In this document: positions 41,800 through 51,660 of the stretch, in pieces
Position numbering within the stretch: position 1 is the stretch's first letter
Layout of the letters: each line of letters starts with the position of its first letter
NCBI GenBank assembly: GCA_001898645.1
Contig: MKUQ01000014.1
Location: 1 to 64,000 of the forward strand
Origin: Burkholderiales bacterium 70-64
GTDB lineage: Bacteria; Pseudomonadota; Gammaproteobacteria; Burkholderiales; Burkholderiaceae_E
Direction: 5' to 3'
DNA length: 64,000 nt
The notes under the pieces: generated by a model
What the model saw: only the letters and a program-made list of their open reading frames with translations
The model's database searches: none
Told to the model about the DNA's origin: nothing
Position numbers and translations under genes: made by a program

Positions 41800-42265
41800 C
41801 CGTCTTCTTTGGTCGAGTTGAACGAGGGTGTCGATCGGCTTCGGCTCCAGCTCTGGCTGTCGAGCAGCGTAAGCTGCGTCAGGGGTTCGGTCAAATCTCT
41901 ACACAACACACTAACCCGCGTAAAATTCTGCTTTGTGACAGGCATTTCTGAGATTCTGACAATGCCAACAGAAGCAGTGATGACGACGTTGAGAGCCGGG
42001 GGTCGGCAACTACATCCATGGGCCTTCACCGAGCGGGTTCGTGTCATCCATTGTGTCGAACCACGGGCTCAGAGGAAGAGCCCGGGATCCATCGTCCAGG
42101 ATGTCGTATGGGTGTGCTCCGGCGCACACGGGCTTTCCGTCACCACTTGTCGAGAGGCGGCTGGCCATCGCGGCGGCGTGCGCCTCGATATTACGAACAC
42201 GGCTTTTAGCCGGTTGACCGGCCGCCTCCGCTATCATACGATTTATGAATCGATGAGGATTCCGT

Positions 42266-42472
42266 ATGACGACGGTGACTGTGTCCGAGAAGTTCCAGGT
42301 CGTGATCCCGAAAAGTGTCCGGGAATCCCTGGCGATCCGGCCCGGGCAGAAGCTCGAGGTCATCGTTCACGACGGACGTGCCGAATTCGTGCCGGTGAGA
42401 GAAATGAAGGCGATGCGCGGTTTCCTGCGCGGCATCGACACTCGTGTCCCGCGCGAGAAGGATCGCGTTTGA
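42266..42472 (+). CDS. AbrB/MazE-family antitoxin (VapB-like)
   Basis: MTTVTVSEKFQVVIPKSVRESLAIRPGQKLEVIVHDGRAEFVPV, SpoVT/AbrB fold signature. Confidence 0.88.
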   Translation: MTTVTVSEKFQVVIPKSVRESLAIRPGQKLEVIVHDGRAEFVPVREMKAMRGFLRGIDTRVPREKDRV

Positions 42473-42852
42473 ACGTCGTCGATTCGTCGGGCTGGCTCGA
42501 GTTCTTCGCCGACGGGCCGAACGCTGCGTTCTTCGCGGCTTCGATCATCGATACCGACCGGCTGGTCGTGCCGACGATCAGTCTGCTCGAGGTGTTCAAG
42601 CGGGTGTTTGCGCAACGCGGCGAGAATGCAGCGCTTCAGGTGGCCGCACAGATGCGGCAGGGGCGCGTCGTCGACCTCGATGCCGATCTCGCGATGCAGG
42701 CAGCCAGCCTCGGGCTGTTGCACAAGCTGCCGCTCGCTGATTCGGTCATGCTCGCGACCGCACAGGCGCACAGCGCGACGCTGTGGACGCAGGACGCGGA
42801 TTTCGATGGCATCGACGGCGTGCGCTATATCCGCCATGCATCCGTTAGGTAG
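42469..42852 (+). CDS. PIN-domain toxin (VapC-like), TTG start overlapping the antitoxin stop
   Basis: NVVDSSGWLEFFADGP...PTISLLEVFKRVF...LADSVMLATAQAHSATLWTQDADFDGIDGV; TTGA overlap with the upstream gene. Confidence 0.88.
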   Translation: MNVVDSSGWLEFFADGPNAAFFAASIIDTDRLVVPTISLLEVFKRVFAQRGENAALQVAAQMRQGRVVDLDADLAMQAASLGLLHKLPLADSVMLATAQAHSATLWTQDADFDGIDGVRYIRHASVR

Positions 42853-42884
42853 CCTAGCTCAGCGGCTGCCCCCACTCGCCCCAC

Positions 42885-43592
42885 TCAAACGCGACGCAGC
42901 ACCCGCACGTGCATCGGGCGCGTGAAGCGCGCCCCTTCCGGGCCGCAGTGGGGCTCGAACGCCGCGCGCACCGTCGCGAGCATCGCGTCGTCGATCCGAT
43001 GATCGGCGAAGGTCGGCCGCATCATGCGCTGCTCGAACTCGGCGAAGTCGCGAAACCGCGAGGGCATCTCGAAGCGCTGCTCGGCCTCCTGCTCCCAGGC
43101 GCCCGTGAGCAGCGCCTCGTCCAGCGCAGCCTGCGCGGCTGCACGCACCGTGCGCTCGTCGTTGAAGAGGCGCACCACGTCGTTGAGCGCCCCCGCGTAG
43201 ACCGGCTCCGACACGTAGAGGTGCCCGCCCGGGCGCAGCACCCGTGCGGTCTCCGCGAGCGCCTGCTCCATCAGCGGCAGCGGGATGTGGTGCAGCGACT
43301 TCAGCATGAGCGCGAGATCGAAGCTCGCGTCCGGAAACGGGATCGCCTGTGCGCCGGCGGCCACGAAGCTCAGGCCGGCCTGCGGCGCTGCCAGGTTCTT
43401 CGCATGCTGGCGCTCGTCGACCTCCAGGCCGGTGACCCGGCTGTCCGGGTACTTCCCCAGCAATGCGCGCGCCAGGCCGGCGGCGCCGCAGCCGAGCTCG
43501 ATGATCCGCTGGCCGGCGAGCGGCACCAGGGCGGCCAGCACCGTGAGCTCGTCGTCGATGAGGGGGGTGGTGTCAGCGGTCGTGGCAGCCAT
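42885..43592 (-). CDS. Class I SAM-dependent methyltransferase
   Basis: RIIELGCGAAGLARALLGKYPDSRVTGLEVDERQ...ARVLRPGGHLYVSEPVYAG. Confidence 0.88.
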   Translation of the reverse strand: MAATTADTTPLIDDELTVLAALVPLAGQRIIELGCGAAGLARALLGKYPDSRVTGLEVDERQHAKNLAAPQAGLSFVAAGAQAIPFPDASFDLALMLKSLHHIPLPLMEQALAETARVLRPGGHLYVSEPVYAGALNDVVRLFNDERTVRAAAQAALDEALLTGAWEQEAEQRFEMPSRFRDFAEFEQRMMRPTFADHRIDDAMLATVRAAFEPHCGPEGARFTRPMHVRVLRRV

Positions 43593-43669
43593 GGGTCTCG
43601 CACCGAAACGGGCGGCGAGCAGCCGCCCGACCGGTGCCATTGTCCCGCATCCGTGCCTTTGCCGCCGGA

Positions 43670-45778
43670 TCAGAAGCTCGCCTCCAGCGCCACCCAGAGG
43701 CGCCGGCCTTCGTCGACCATCCAGTTGCCGGCCAGGCCGGTGGTGCGGGTGCGGTCGTCGACCGGCACTTTCTCGTCGGCGACGTTCAACAGCGCGAATT
43801 TCAGCGCCAGGTTGCGGCGGAGCTGGTAGCTGCCCCCGATGTCGAAGGTGGTCGAGGCCTCGCGCTCGCGCACGTTCATGGCGCCGTTGCGGAACGCCGC
43901 CCAGTACTGCTTGCCCAGGTAGTTCATGCGGGCGTAGAGCGCGAGCTTGTCCGCGGCCGCCCAGTCGAGCTGCGCGTTGAGCACGTGCTCGGGCGTCTTG
44001 TCGAGCGGACGTCCGTCGAGCGAGCTGCCGTCGAAGGCCGGCTCGCCGCCGCCCTTGCGTTTGGAGTCGGTGTAGGTGTAGTTGCCCGACAGCCGCCATG
44101 CGCGCGCCAGCGGCCATGCGGCAGCCAGCTCGATGCCGCGCAGCGTCACCTTGTCGATGTTGTCGTACACGTAGATGTTGCGCGAGGGCACCCGCGGATC
44201 GGCTACGCCGGTGTCGTAGCTGGCCACCTTGTTCTTGAAGTCGCTGTTGAAGAGGGTGGCGCTCAGGCTCGCGCCGTTCGGGGCGTCGTAGCGGATGCCG
44301 ACCTCTTCGTTGACGCTGGTCTCCGGCTCCAGGTTCGGGTTGCCGCACAGCGTGCCGGGCGGCGAGACGTTGCCGGTCTGCCCGCCGGTGGTCATGCAGT
44401 AGCCCGCGGTGCTCTGGCGTATGGTCGGCGCCTTGAAGCCCTTGGCGGCGCCGCCGCGCAGCGTGAGCGTGTCGCTGAGCTTGTAGACCGCATAGAGGCG
44501 CGGCGTCCAGTGCGAGCCGTAGTTCTCGTGGTCGTCCAGGCGCAGGCCGCCGGTCAGCGTGAGGCGCTCGGTGACGAAGAGGTCGTCCTCGGCGAACAGC
44601 GCCCACGATTTCACGGTGACCGCATCGACGTTGGCCGGATAGCCGGCGATCGAATCCTGGCTGCTGATGCCTTCGACCTTGGCGTGGCTGTATTGCCCGC
44701 CGAGCTTGAGCAGGTGACGGGCGAAGGGCAGCGAAACCTGGCCGTCGAGGACGGTATCGGTCAGCTCGGGGACCACCGGGCTGCGCACCCCGTTGGTCCA
44801 GTTGGTCTGCTTGCCGATTTCCTGGTACAGGGCCAGCGTGGAGGTGCCGAAGGACCACCTGCCTTCGTGCGTGAGCGCCCAGTGCCGGCGCTCGTGCTCC
44901 GTTTCCAGCGCTGCGGCGTTCGCGGCCAGCGAGCGTCCCGGCCGCCGTTCCTGTGAGAACTCGCTGTGGCCGGCCTCGACGGTGAAGGCGTGCTCGCGCG
45001 ACGGCGTCAGCGACAGCTTGGCGGTGAGGTTGCGATCGGTCGAGCCGAAGGTGCCGCTGGTGAGCGAGCCGGGGTAGTAGATGCGGTCCTCGTCGCGGTC
45101 GGTGAGCTTGCCGTAGACCTGCAGCCCTACCGTGTCGGTCTTGATCGGCCCGCCGAGCCAGAAGCCGGCATGGCGCGCGTCGCCTTCGTCCGAATCCTGC
45201 GGCACCACGGTGCCCACGGTGAACGAGCCGCCCCAGGTCTTGGGGACCTTGCGCGTGATGATGTTGATTACGCCGCCGATGGCATCCGAGCCGTAGAGCG
45301 AGGACATCGGCCCGCGTACCACCTCGATGCGTTCGATGGCCTCGAGCGGCGGGACCAGGTTCGACTGCACGCCGCCGGTGCCGCGGTTCATCGTCTCGCG
45401 CGTGCTCTGGCGCTTGCCGTCCACGAGGATCAGCGTGTATTCGCCGGGCAGTCCCCGGATGGAGATGTCCTTCTCGTTGGGGCCGCCGCCCACGATGCTC
45501 ACGCCCTCGAGGGTGCGCACCGCGTCCTGCAGGTTCATGAAGGGCTCGCGCTCGAGCTGTTCGCGCGTGATGACCGAGATGCTGGCCGGCGCTTCCCGGA
45601 TCTTCTGCTCGCGGGCGCTGGCGGTCACGACGACGGCCTCGAGCGTGGGCGTGGCGTCCTGCTGCGCCGCGGCCGGCGAGGCGGCGAGACAGGCAAGCGC
45701 ATATCCGATGAGCGACAAGGGGCGCCGTGGACTCCGGCGCCGGCGGCCCGGGGCCGCCCGGTTCGAGCGAGTGAGCAT
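43670..45778 (-). CDS. TonB-dependent siderophore receptor, FepA/CirA-like (TBDR5)
   Basis: LEAVVVTASAREQKIREAPASISVITREQLEREPFMNLQDAVRTLEGVSI...IERIEVVRGPMSSLYGSDAIGGVINIITRK; C-terminal ...LEASF. Confidence 0.93.
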   Translation of the reverse strand: MLTRSNRAAPGRRRRSPRRPLSLIGYALACLAASPAAAQQDATPTLEAVVVTASAREQKIREAPASISVITREQLEREPFMNLQDAVRTLEGVSIVGGGPNEKDISIRGLPGEYTLILVDGKRQSTRETMNRGTGGVQSNLVPPLEAIERIEVVRGPMSSLYGSDAIGGVINIITRKVPKTWGGSFTVGTVVPQDSDEGDARHAGFWLGGPIKTDTVGLQVYGKLTDRDEDRIYYPGSLTSGTFGSTDRNLTAKLSLTPSREHAFTVEAGHSEFSQERRPGRSLAANAAALETEHERRHWALTHEGRWSFGTSTLALYQEIGKQTNWTNGVRSPVVPELTDTVLDGQVSLPFARHLLKLGGQYSHAKVEGISSQDSIAGYPANVDAVTVKSWALFAEDDLFVTERLTLTGGLRLDDHENYGSHWTPRLYAVYKLSDTLTLRGGAAKGFKAPTIRQSTAGYCMTTGGQTGNVSPPGTLCGNPNLEPETSVNEEVGIRYDAPNGASLSATLFNSDFKNKVASYDTGVADPRVPSRNIYVYDNIDKVTLRGIELAAAWPLARAWRLSGNYTYTDSKRKGGGEPAFDGSSLDGRPLDKTPEHVLNAQLDWAAADKLALYARMNYLGKQYWAAFRNGAMNVREREASTTFDIGGSYQLRRNLALKFALLNVADEKVPVDDRTRTTGLAGNWMVDEGRRLWVALEASF

Positions 45779-46070
45779 GGGTTCTTACCGTTAATGATTC
45801 GTATTCGAGGGCGGGTCGATTGCAGCACTTCGCTCGTGGACAATGGTTTGCGGCGGCGACGAAGACGTTTGCCGGAGCGACGATGCGACGTGTGATCGCA
45901 TGCGGAGGCTCTGTACGTCCCGGCCGGCAGGGACGTGGCACGCGATCGCGCGCCGCGGGGCGCCTGACGGGCCGGGGCACCTCGGGCCGGCGCCCGCATC
46001 CGTGCGTGGGGGGGCCGGCCTGGTTTCCGGTGCCGGCACCGGTTCGGATTCGCGAGCGGGACTTGCCTGC

Positions 46071-47141
46071 TCAGACTCGTGCGCGGGCTACTTTCGGCGA
46101 GAGGCCGAACCGGCGCTTGTAGGCCGTCGCGAAGTTGGCGGGGCTGGTGTAGCCGGCCAGCCGTGCGGCTTCCGCGACGCTGAGTCCGCGGCTTTCGAGC
46201 GCGGCCCGCGCGCGCTGCAGCCGGCTTTCGCGCAGGTATTCGAAGATGGTGGTGCCGAAGGCGGCGCGGAACTGGCGCTGCAGCGAGTTGGCGTTCACGC
46301 CGGCGCGGCGCGCCAGTTCGCCGAGCGTAAGGCCGTCGCAGGCGTCGCCGTCGAGGAAATCGCGCAGGTCGCGGGCGCGGCGATATTCGCGCGGACTCAG
46401 TGCGGGCCGGCCCGGGCCGGGGCGGTCGAAGCTCCCCAGTGCCTCGCTCACCAGCTCGATGGCGCGGCTCTCGAGGAACAGGTGCTGCAGCAGCGGCGGC
46501 ATCGCCGGCGCGCGCACGATCTGCTCGGCGATCGCGATCGTGCGCGGCGAGGGCTGCCAATGCTCGATTGCGAGGTGGCGCGACATGAACGCCCGCAGCG
46601 CGGCCGAGCCCTCGCCTTCGCCGGAGGGCCCGCACGAAGCCAGCCATCCGGCACTCACCGTGACGACCACCTTGCGTTCGTAGGCGCCCTGCCGCCAGCG
46701 GCGCTCGAAGACCTCGGGGCGCGTGAGCCCGATCAGGGCGCCCACCGGTTGGGGCGTGTCCCCGGGCGCCGCGCGCGCCGACAGGCTCACGCGTCGCGAG
46801 CCGAACGATACGTCGACGCATCCGTCGAGCAGCAGCAGCACGCGCAGCCCTGGCTCCGCCGTCGCGCGCGTGCGCATGTCGTGCAGGTCGTTGACGTCGG
46901 CGCAGTGCATCCCCAGGCCGGGCCGCAGCGCCTGCGCGGTGAGGCGCCCGGCCAGCACCGGCTGCCCGGGCGCGATGTCGGTGGCGAGGAAATGGTGATC
47001 GGCACCCGCCAGCCGGGCCACGTCGTCGCCGGTAACGGTAGCGCCGGCGACGATGGCGCCGGGAAACCTGCCCGGCGCGCGCATGCGCGGGCGGCCGGCG
47101 CGGACCCGGGCAGTCTCGTGGAACATCGTTTTCCCAAACAT
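46071..47141 (-). CDS. AraC-family transcriptional regulator (PchR-like)
   Basis: C-terminal LTLGELARRAGVNANSLQRQFRAAFGTTIFEYLRESRLQRARAALESRGLSVAEAARLAGYTSPANFATAYKRRFGLSPK. Confidence 0.9.
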   Translation of the reverse strand: MFGKTMFHETARVRAGRPRMRAPGRFPGAIVAGATVTGDDVARLAGADHHFLATDIAPGQPVLAGRLTAQALRPGLGMHCADVNDLHDMRTRATAEPGLRVLLLLDGCVDVSFGSRRVSLSARAAPGDTPQPVGALIGLTRPEVFERRWRQGAYERKVVVTVSAGWLASCGPSGEGEGSAALRAFMSRHLAIEHWQPSPRTIAIAEQIVRAPAMPPLLQHLFLESRAIELVSEALGSFDRPGPGRPALSPREYRRARDLRDFLDGDACDGLTLGELARRAGVNANSLQRQFRAAFGTTIFEYLRESRLQRARAALESRGLSVAEAARLAGYTSPANFATAYKRRFGLSPKVARARV

Positions 47142-47230
47142 ATTCGTCGGCGCCGCAAATACGTATGTCCGATGTGGACGGGATGCTAGCGGGCTATCCA
47201 TACAAATGCAAGTAATTCTCATTAGCATCG
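47142..47230. repeat. Regulatory-region repeat copy 1 (contains a Fur-box-like element)
   Basis: Aligns without gaps to 47519-47607 at about 2/3 identity. Contains AAGTAATTCTCATTAGCAT, the reverse complement of which contains AATGAGAATTACTT. Confidence 0.65.
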
Positions 47231-47518
47231 TGAGGCTGTCGAGCAGGGGCGCGGCGCTGTACCGCAAGATCTTTCCGCGTGTCGTGCATATCCACCGCGA
47301 AGTGCTTTCGGCGCTCGATGAACACGAGCAGCAAATGCTCGCGTCCTGCCTCCTCAAGATGCAGGTGCGCGCGCTGGAGGTCAGGCGGGACGGGCTGGTC
47401 GACGCGTACGCCGACCGACGCAAGGGCGGCAGCCGCAGGGCCTGGCCGTGCGATGCGGCATGGCTCAACCAGGCCGAGGCGGGTGTGATGCCGATCATCT
47501 GATCGCTTTCTCAAATGA

Positions 47519-47607
47519 ATTCGTTGGCGCCGCAAACGTGTGCGCCGCGTGCGCATGGGATGCTGGTGGGCTGCCCGGATGGGCGCAAGCAATTCTGGTC
47601 AGCATCA
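47519..47607. repeat. Regulatory-region repeat copy 2, upstream of the esterase gene
   Basis: Shares attcgt-ggcgccgcaaa...gggatgct-g-gggct...gcaag-aattct...agcatc with copy 1 at identical spacing. Confidence 0.65.
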
Positions 47608-48552
47608 GTGCCCCGACCTGTTCCCGAGTGCCGCATCGCCCGGCGGGTCACCGCCGCGGCCGTTGCCGCGGCCATCGCCGCGACCGTGTCGGCGTGCACC
47701 ACGCTGCCGCGCGACGCGGCGACCGCCACGCTGGCCGGCGCGCCGGTCGTGACGCTGCCGGACACCCGCCGGCTTGACCTTCGTTCGAGTGCCGACGGGC
47801 GCGTCTACCGGGTGTTCGTGGCGCTGCCCGAGGGCCCGCCGCCGCCCGGCGGCTATCCGGTGCTCTACGTGCTCGACGGCAATGCGCTGTTTCCTGTCGC
47901 GGCCCTGATGGCGCGCGCCCAGGCACGGCGCAGCGCGAGCACCGGCATCCGGCCGGGGATCGTGGTCGGCATCGGCTACCCGACCGACGAGCCGTACGAC
48001 GAGCAGGCGCGCGCGTTCGACTACACGCCGCCGGCGCCGGGACTGTCGCCGGAGTTCGGCGGCGGTGACGCCTTCCTCGATTTCATCGAGCGCGACCTGC
48101 AGCCATTCATCGCGCGCGAATTCCCCGTCGACGCGCGCCGCCGCACGCTGTTCGGCCACTCCTTCGGCGGGCTGCTGGCGCTGCACGCGCTGTTCACCCG
48201 TCCGGGCCTGTTCGCGGACTACGTCGCGGCCAGCCCGTCGATCTGGTGGAACGATGGCTTCATCCTGAAGGAGCGCGAGGCTTTCGCGGCCCGCTCGACG
48301 CCGCGGGCGCGGGTGCTGGTCACGGTCGGCTCGCGCGAACAGGCGCCGCCGACCGGTGCGTCCGCCGAACGCGCGGCGCTGCTGCGCCAGCGCGGCCAGG
48401 TGGACGCGGCCCGCAGCCTCGGGCTCGACCTCGAGCGCCTGCGGCCGGCCGGGCTGCAGGCGGGGTTCCGCGAATTCGAAGGCGAGAACCACGGCAGCGC
48501 CGCGCTGCCGGCGCTGCAGCGCGCGATCGAGTACGCGCTGGGGCAACCCTAG
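47608..48552 (+). CDS. Alpha/beta hydrolase, siderophore esterase (IroE/Fes-like), putative lipoprotein
   Basis: ATVSACTTLP lipobox; GGYPVLYVLDGNALFPVAALMARAQ...RTLFGHSFGGLLALHALFTRPGLFADYVAASPSIWWNDG. The start codon is uncertain. Confidence 0.85.
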   Translation: MPRPVPECRIARRVTAAAVAAAIAATVSACTTLPRDAATATLAGAPVVTLPDTRRLDLRSSADGRVYRVFVALPEGPPPPGGYPVLYVLDGNALFPVAALMARAQARRSASTGIRPGIVVGIGYPTDEPYDEQARAFDYTPPAPGLSPEFGGGDAFLDFIERDLQPFIAREFPVDARRRTLFGHSFGGLLALHALFTRPGLFADYVAASPSIWWNDGFILKEREAFAARSTPRARVLVTVGSREQAPPTGASAERAALLRQRGQVDAARSLGLDLERLRPAGLQAGFREFEGENHGSAALPALQRAIEYALGQP

Positions 48553-48563
48553 CAAGCAGATTC

Positions 48564-49721
48564 ATGATGCCGGCTTCGACTCTGTTTGCCTTTACCGTGC
48601 GAGCCCTGATCGTGCTCGCGGCCGTGCAGTTCTGCTTGTTCGCGACACCGGCGCGCGCGGCCGGGGAGATCGAGCTCACCGACCTGGCCGGCCGCACGGT
48701 TCGCGTGCCGGCCGGGGTCGAGCGTCTGCTGCTCGGCGAAGGCCGCCTGCTGCCGGCGCTGGCCATCCTGGAGCACGACGACCCGACGCGGCGGCTGGCC
48801 GGCATGATGGGCGAGTTCGAGCTGCTCGACCCCACCGGCTACGAGCAGTGGCGGCGGCGCTTCCCGCGGCTCGAGCGCGTGCCGCGCATCGGGCGCTCCT
48901 CCAGCGGCAGCTTCAGCGTGGAGCAGGCCATCGCCGTGCGGCCCCAGGTGGCGATCTTCACGCTCGGAGGCGGGCACGGGCCGGGCGATCGCGATCGCGA
49001 GGCGATCGAGCGGCTGCAGGCCGCCGGTACGGCGGTGGTGTTCGTCGACTTCCGCCGCGAGCCGCTGCGCAACACCCCGCGCAGCATCCGCCTGCTCGGC
49101 GCGCTGCTGGGCCAGCCGCAGCGCGCCGAGGCGTTCGCCGCGCACTACGAGGCGCAGCTCGCGCGCGTGACCGAACGCCTCGCGCGCGCCCGGCCCGCGG
49201 CGCCCACGGTGTTCCTCGAGAACCGCGTGGGCCTGAGCGAAGGCTGCTGCGACACGATGGTCGGGCTGGTCGGCCAGCTGCTCGACGCCGCCGGCGGCGG
49301 CAACATCGCGCGCGGCCTCGTGCCCGGCGACTTCGGCACGCTCAATCCCGAGTGGCTGATCGCGCGCCAGCCGCAGGTCTACATCGGCACCGGCATCGGC
49401 AGCATGGCCGGCGCCGAGCGGCATCCGCTGCGCGTGATCCTCGGCCCCGGCGTGCCGCCCGAGGCGGCGCGCGCGTCGCTGCAGCGCGCGGTGCAGCGGC
49501 GCGCCATCGCGCGGCTGCGCGCCGTGCAGGAAGGCCGGGCCTACGCCATCTGGCACCACTTCTACAACTCGCCGTTCAACGTGGTGGCGGTGCAGGTGTT
49601 CGCGAAGTGGCTGCATCCCGACCTGTTCGCCGATCTCGATCCGCAGGCGACGCTGGACGATTTCTACTCGCGCTTCCAGCCGCTCGCGCTGGACGGCACC
49701 TACTGGATCTCGCTGCGGTGA
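48564..49721 (+). CDS. ABC transporter substrate-binding protein (siderophore; SBP5)
   Basis: Signal peptide then GEIELTDLAGRTVRVPAGVERLLLGEGRLLPALAIL... Confidence 0.88.
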   Translation: MMPASTLFAFTVRALIVLAAVQFCLFATPARAAGEIELTDLAGRTVRVPAGVERLLLGEGRLLPALAILEHDDPTRRLAGMMGEFELLDPTGYEQWRRRFPRLERVPRIGRSSSGSFSVEQAIAVRPQVAIFTLGGGHGPGDRDREAIERLQAAGTAVVFVDFRREPLRNTPRSIRLLGALLGQPQRAEAFAAHYEAQLARVTERLARARPAAPTVFLENRVGLSEGCCDTMVGLVGQLLDAAGGGNIARGLVPGDFGTLNPEWLIARQPQVYIGTGIGSMAGAERHPLRVILGPGVPPEAARASLQRAVQRRAIARLRAVQEGRAYAIWHHFYNSPFNVVAVQVFAKWLHPDLFADLDPQATLDDFYSRFQPLALDGTYWISLR

Positions 49722-49738
49722 CGCCGCCTGCCGACGCG

Positions 49739-50785
49739 ATGCCCGCCGATGTCTCGCTGGCGCGGCGCTACCGGCGTTTCTCCGGCGCGCGGCTGGCTTG
49801 GATCGCGGCGCTCGCGCTGGCGCTGGCCGCTGGGTTCGTGCTCGACGTCGCCACCGGGCCGTCGGCGTTCGCCTTCGGCGATGTCGTGGCAGGGCTGCTG
49901 CGGCCCGACGTGCTGCCGATCGACCAGCGCGTCATCCTGTGGGAGGTGCGCCTGCCGCAGGCGGTGATGGCGCTGCTGGTGGGCGCCGCGCTCGGCCTGG
50001 CCGGCGCCGAGATGCAGACGGCGCTGAACAACCCGCTGGCCAGCCCCTTCACGCTGGGCGTTTCCGCCGCCGCCGCAGTGGGCGCATCGGTCGCCATCGT
50101 CGGCGGCCTGGCGCTGCCGGCCTTCGGCGAGAACCTCGCGGTGCCGCTGGGTGCCTTCGCCGGCGCCGCCGGCGCGACGCTGCTCGTGCAGCTGCTGGCG
50201 CGCCGCTACGGCGCCTCGGTCGATACCGTGGTGCTGTTCGGCATCGCGCTGCTGTTCTGTTTCGAGGCGCTGCTGTGGCTGCTGCAGTACGTCGCCGACA
50301 GCGACTCGCTGCAGCAGATCGTCTTCTGGACCATGGGCAGCCTGGCGCGCGCCGCCTGGAACAAGATCGCGATCGTGGCGGCGGTGCTCGCGCCGTGCTG
50401 TGCCTGGTCGCTGCGCAACGTCTGGGCGCTGACCGCGCTGCGCTCGGGCGAGGACCAGGCGCGCAGCTTCGGCATCGCCGTCGAGCGGCTGCGCCTGGCG
50501 ACGCTGCTGCGCGTGAGCCTGTCCAGCGCCGCCGCGCTGTCCTTCGTGGGCATCATCGGCTTCGTCGGCCTGGTGGGCCCGCATATCGCGCGGCTGCTGG
50601 TCGGCGAGGACCATCGCCACTACCTGCCGGCCAGCGCGCTGGCGGGCGCGCTGATGCTGTCGCTGGCGTCCACGCTGAGCAAGACGCTGATCCCCGGCGT
50701 GGTGCTGCCGATCGGCATCATCACCGCGCTGGTCGGCGTGCCGATGTTCATGGCGCTGGTGCTCGGCCGGCGCCGGCGCGCATGA
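49739..50785 (+). CDS. FecCD-family iron-siderophore ABC transporter permease (permease 3)
   Basis: EVRLPQAVMALLVGAALGLAGAEMQTALNNPLASPFTLGVSAAAAVGASVAI; GFVGLVGPHIARLLVGEDHRHYLPASALAGALML. Confidence 0.95.
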   Translation: MPADVSLARRYRRFSGARLAWIAALALALAAGFVLDVATGPSAFAFGDVVAGLLRPDVLPIDQRVILWEVRLPQAVMALLVGAALGLAGAEMQTALNNPLASPFTLGVSAAAAVGASVAIVGGLALPAFGENLAVPLGAFAGAAGATLLVQLLARRYGASVDTVVLFGIALLFCFEALLWLLQYVADSDSLQQIVFWTMGSLARAAWNKIAIVAAVLAPCCAWSLRNVWALTALRSGEDQARSFGIAVERLRLATLLRVSLSSAAALSFVGIIGFVGLVGPHIARLLVGEDHRHYLPASALAGALMLSLASTLSKTLIPGVVLPIGIITALVGVPMFMALVLGRRRRA

Positions 50786-51645
50786 GGCAGCCGGTGGCTG
50801 CCCCGGGCGGCGTCGAGGGCGGCTCGGGCGCGCACACGGCCGCCGGCCTGGCGCTGCACGGCCTGGCCGCGGGCTACCCGGGCCGCGCGGTGATCCGCGC
50901 GCTGGACCTGCCGCGCGTGCCGCCCGGATCGCTGGTCGGCGTGCTCGGCGCCAATGCCGCCGGCAAGTCGACGCTGCTCAAGGCGATCGCGGGCCTGCGC
51001 CCGGCGCGCGGCAGGATCCTGCTCGACGGCGAGGACCTCAACGCGTGCCCGCCGCGCGAGCGCCTGCGCCGCGTCGGCTACCTGCCCCAGGCGCTGCCGC
51101 AGGCGAGCTCGCTGGTGGCCTACGAGGCGATGCTGGCCGCGCTGCACGCCAGCCGGCCCGAGCTCGGGCGCGCCCGCACGCAGGCGCTGATCGAGGCGGT
51201 CTTCGCGTCGCTGGGCCTGGCCGGCATCGCGCTGCGCCCGCTGGACGAGCTCTCCGGCGGGCAGCGCCAGATGGTGGGTCTGGCGCAGGTCATCGCGCGC
51301 GAGTCGCGCCTGCTGCTGCTCGACGAGCCCACCAGCGCGCTGGACCTGCGCTGGCAGCTGCAGGTGCTGCAGACGGTGCGTACGCTGGTGGACCGGCGGC
51401 AGGCCATCTGCCTGATGGCGCTGCACGACCTGAACCTCGCGCTGCGCTTCTGCGACCGCCTGGTCGTGCTGGGGCCCGATGCCGTGCTCGCGGCCGGGCT
51501 GCCGGCGCGCGAGGTCGACGCCGGGCTGCTGCACCGGGCCTACGGCGTGCAGGCGCGCATCGAGCGCTGCTCGCACGGCTATCCGGTGGTGCTGGTGGAC
51601 CGCGCCGTCGACGCCGCCGCTTCCGACACCGACCCCCATCCGTAG
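50782..51645 (+). CDS. Iron-siderophore ABC transporter ATP-binding protein (ATPase 3)
   Basis: GANAAGKSTLLKAIAGL, LSGGQRQMVGLAQVIARESRLLLLDEPTSALD. Confidence 0.95.
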   Translation: MRQPVAAPGGVEGGSGAHTAAGLALHGLAAGYPGRAVIRALDLPRVPPGSLVGVLGANAAGKSTLLKAIAGLRPARGRILLDGEDLNACPPRERLRRVGYLPQALPQASSLVAYEAMLAALHASRPELGRARTQALIEAVFASLGLAGIALRPLDELSGGQRQMVGLAQVIARESRLLLLDEPTSALDLRWQLQVLQTVRTLVDRRQAICLMALHDLNLALRFCDRLVVLGPDAVLAAGLPAREVDAGLLHRAYGVQARIERCSHGYPVVLVDRAVDAAASDTDPHP

Positions 51646-51660
51646 ACCGGACCTCCCGCC

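Noticed and set aside
41791-42852. 353-aa + strand ORF reading into vapC
   Set aside because: The N-terminal half is non-coding in character. The real toxin starts at about 42469 (TTG), coupled to the antitoxin.
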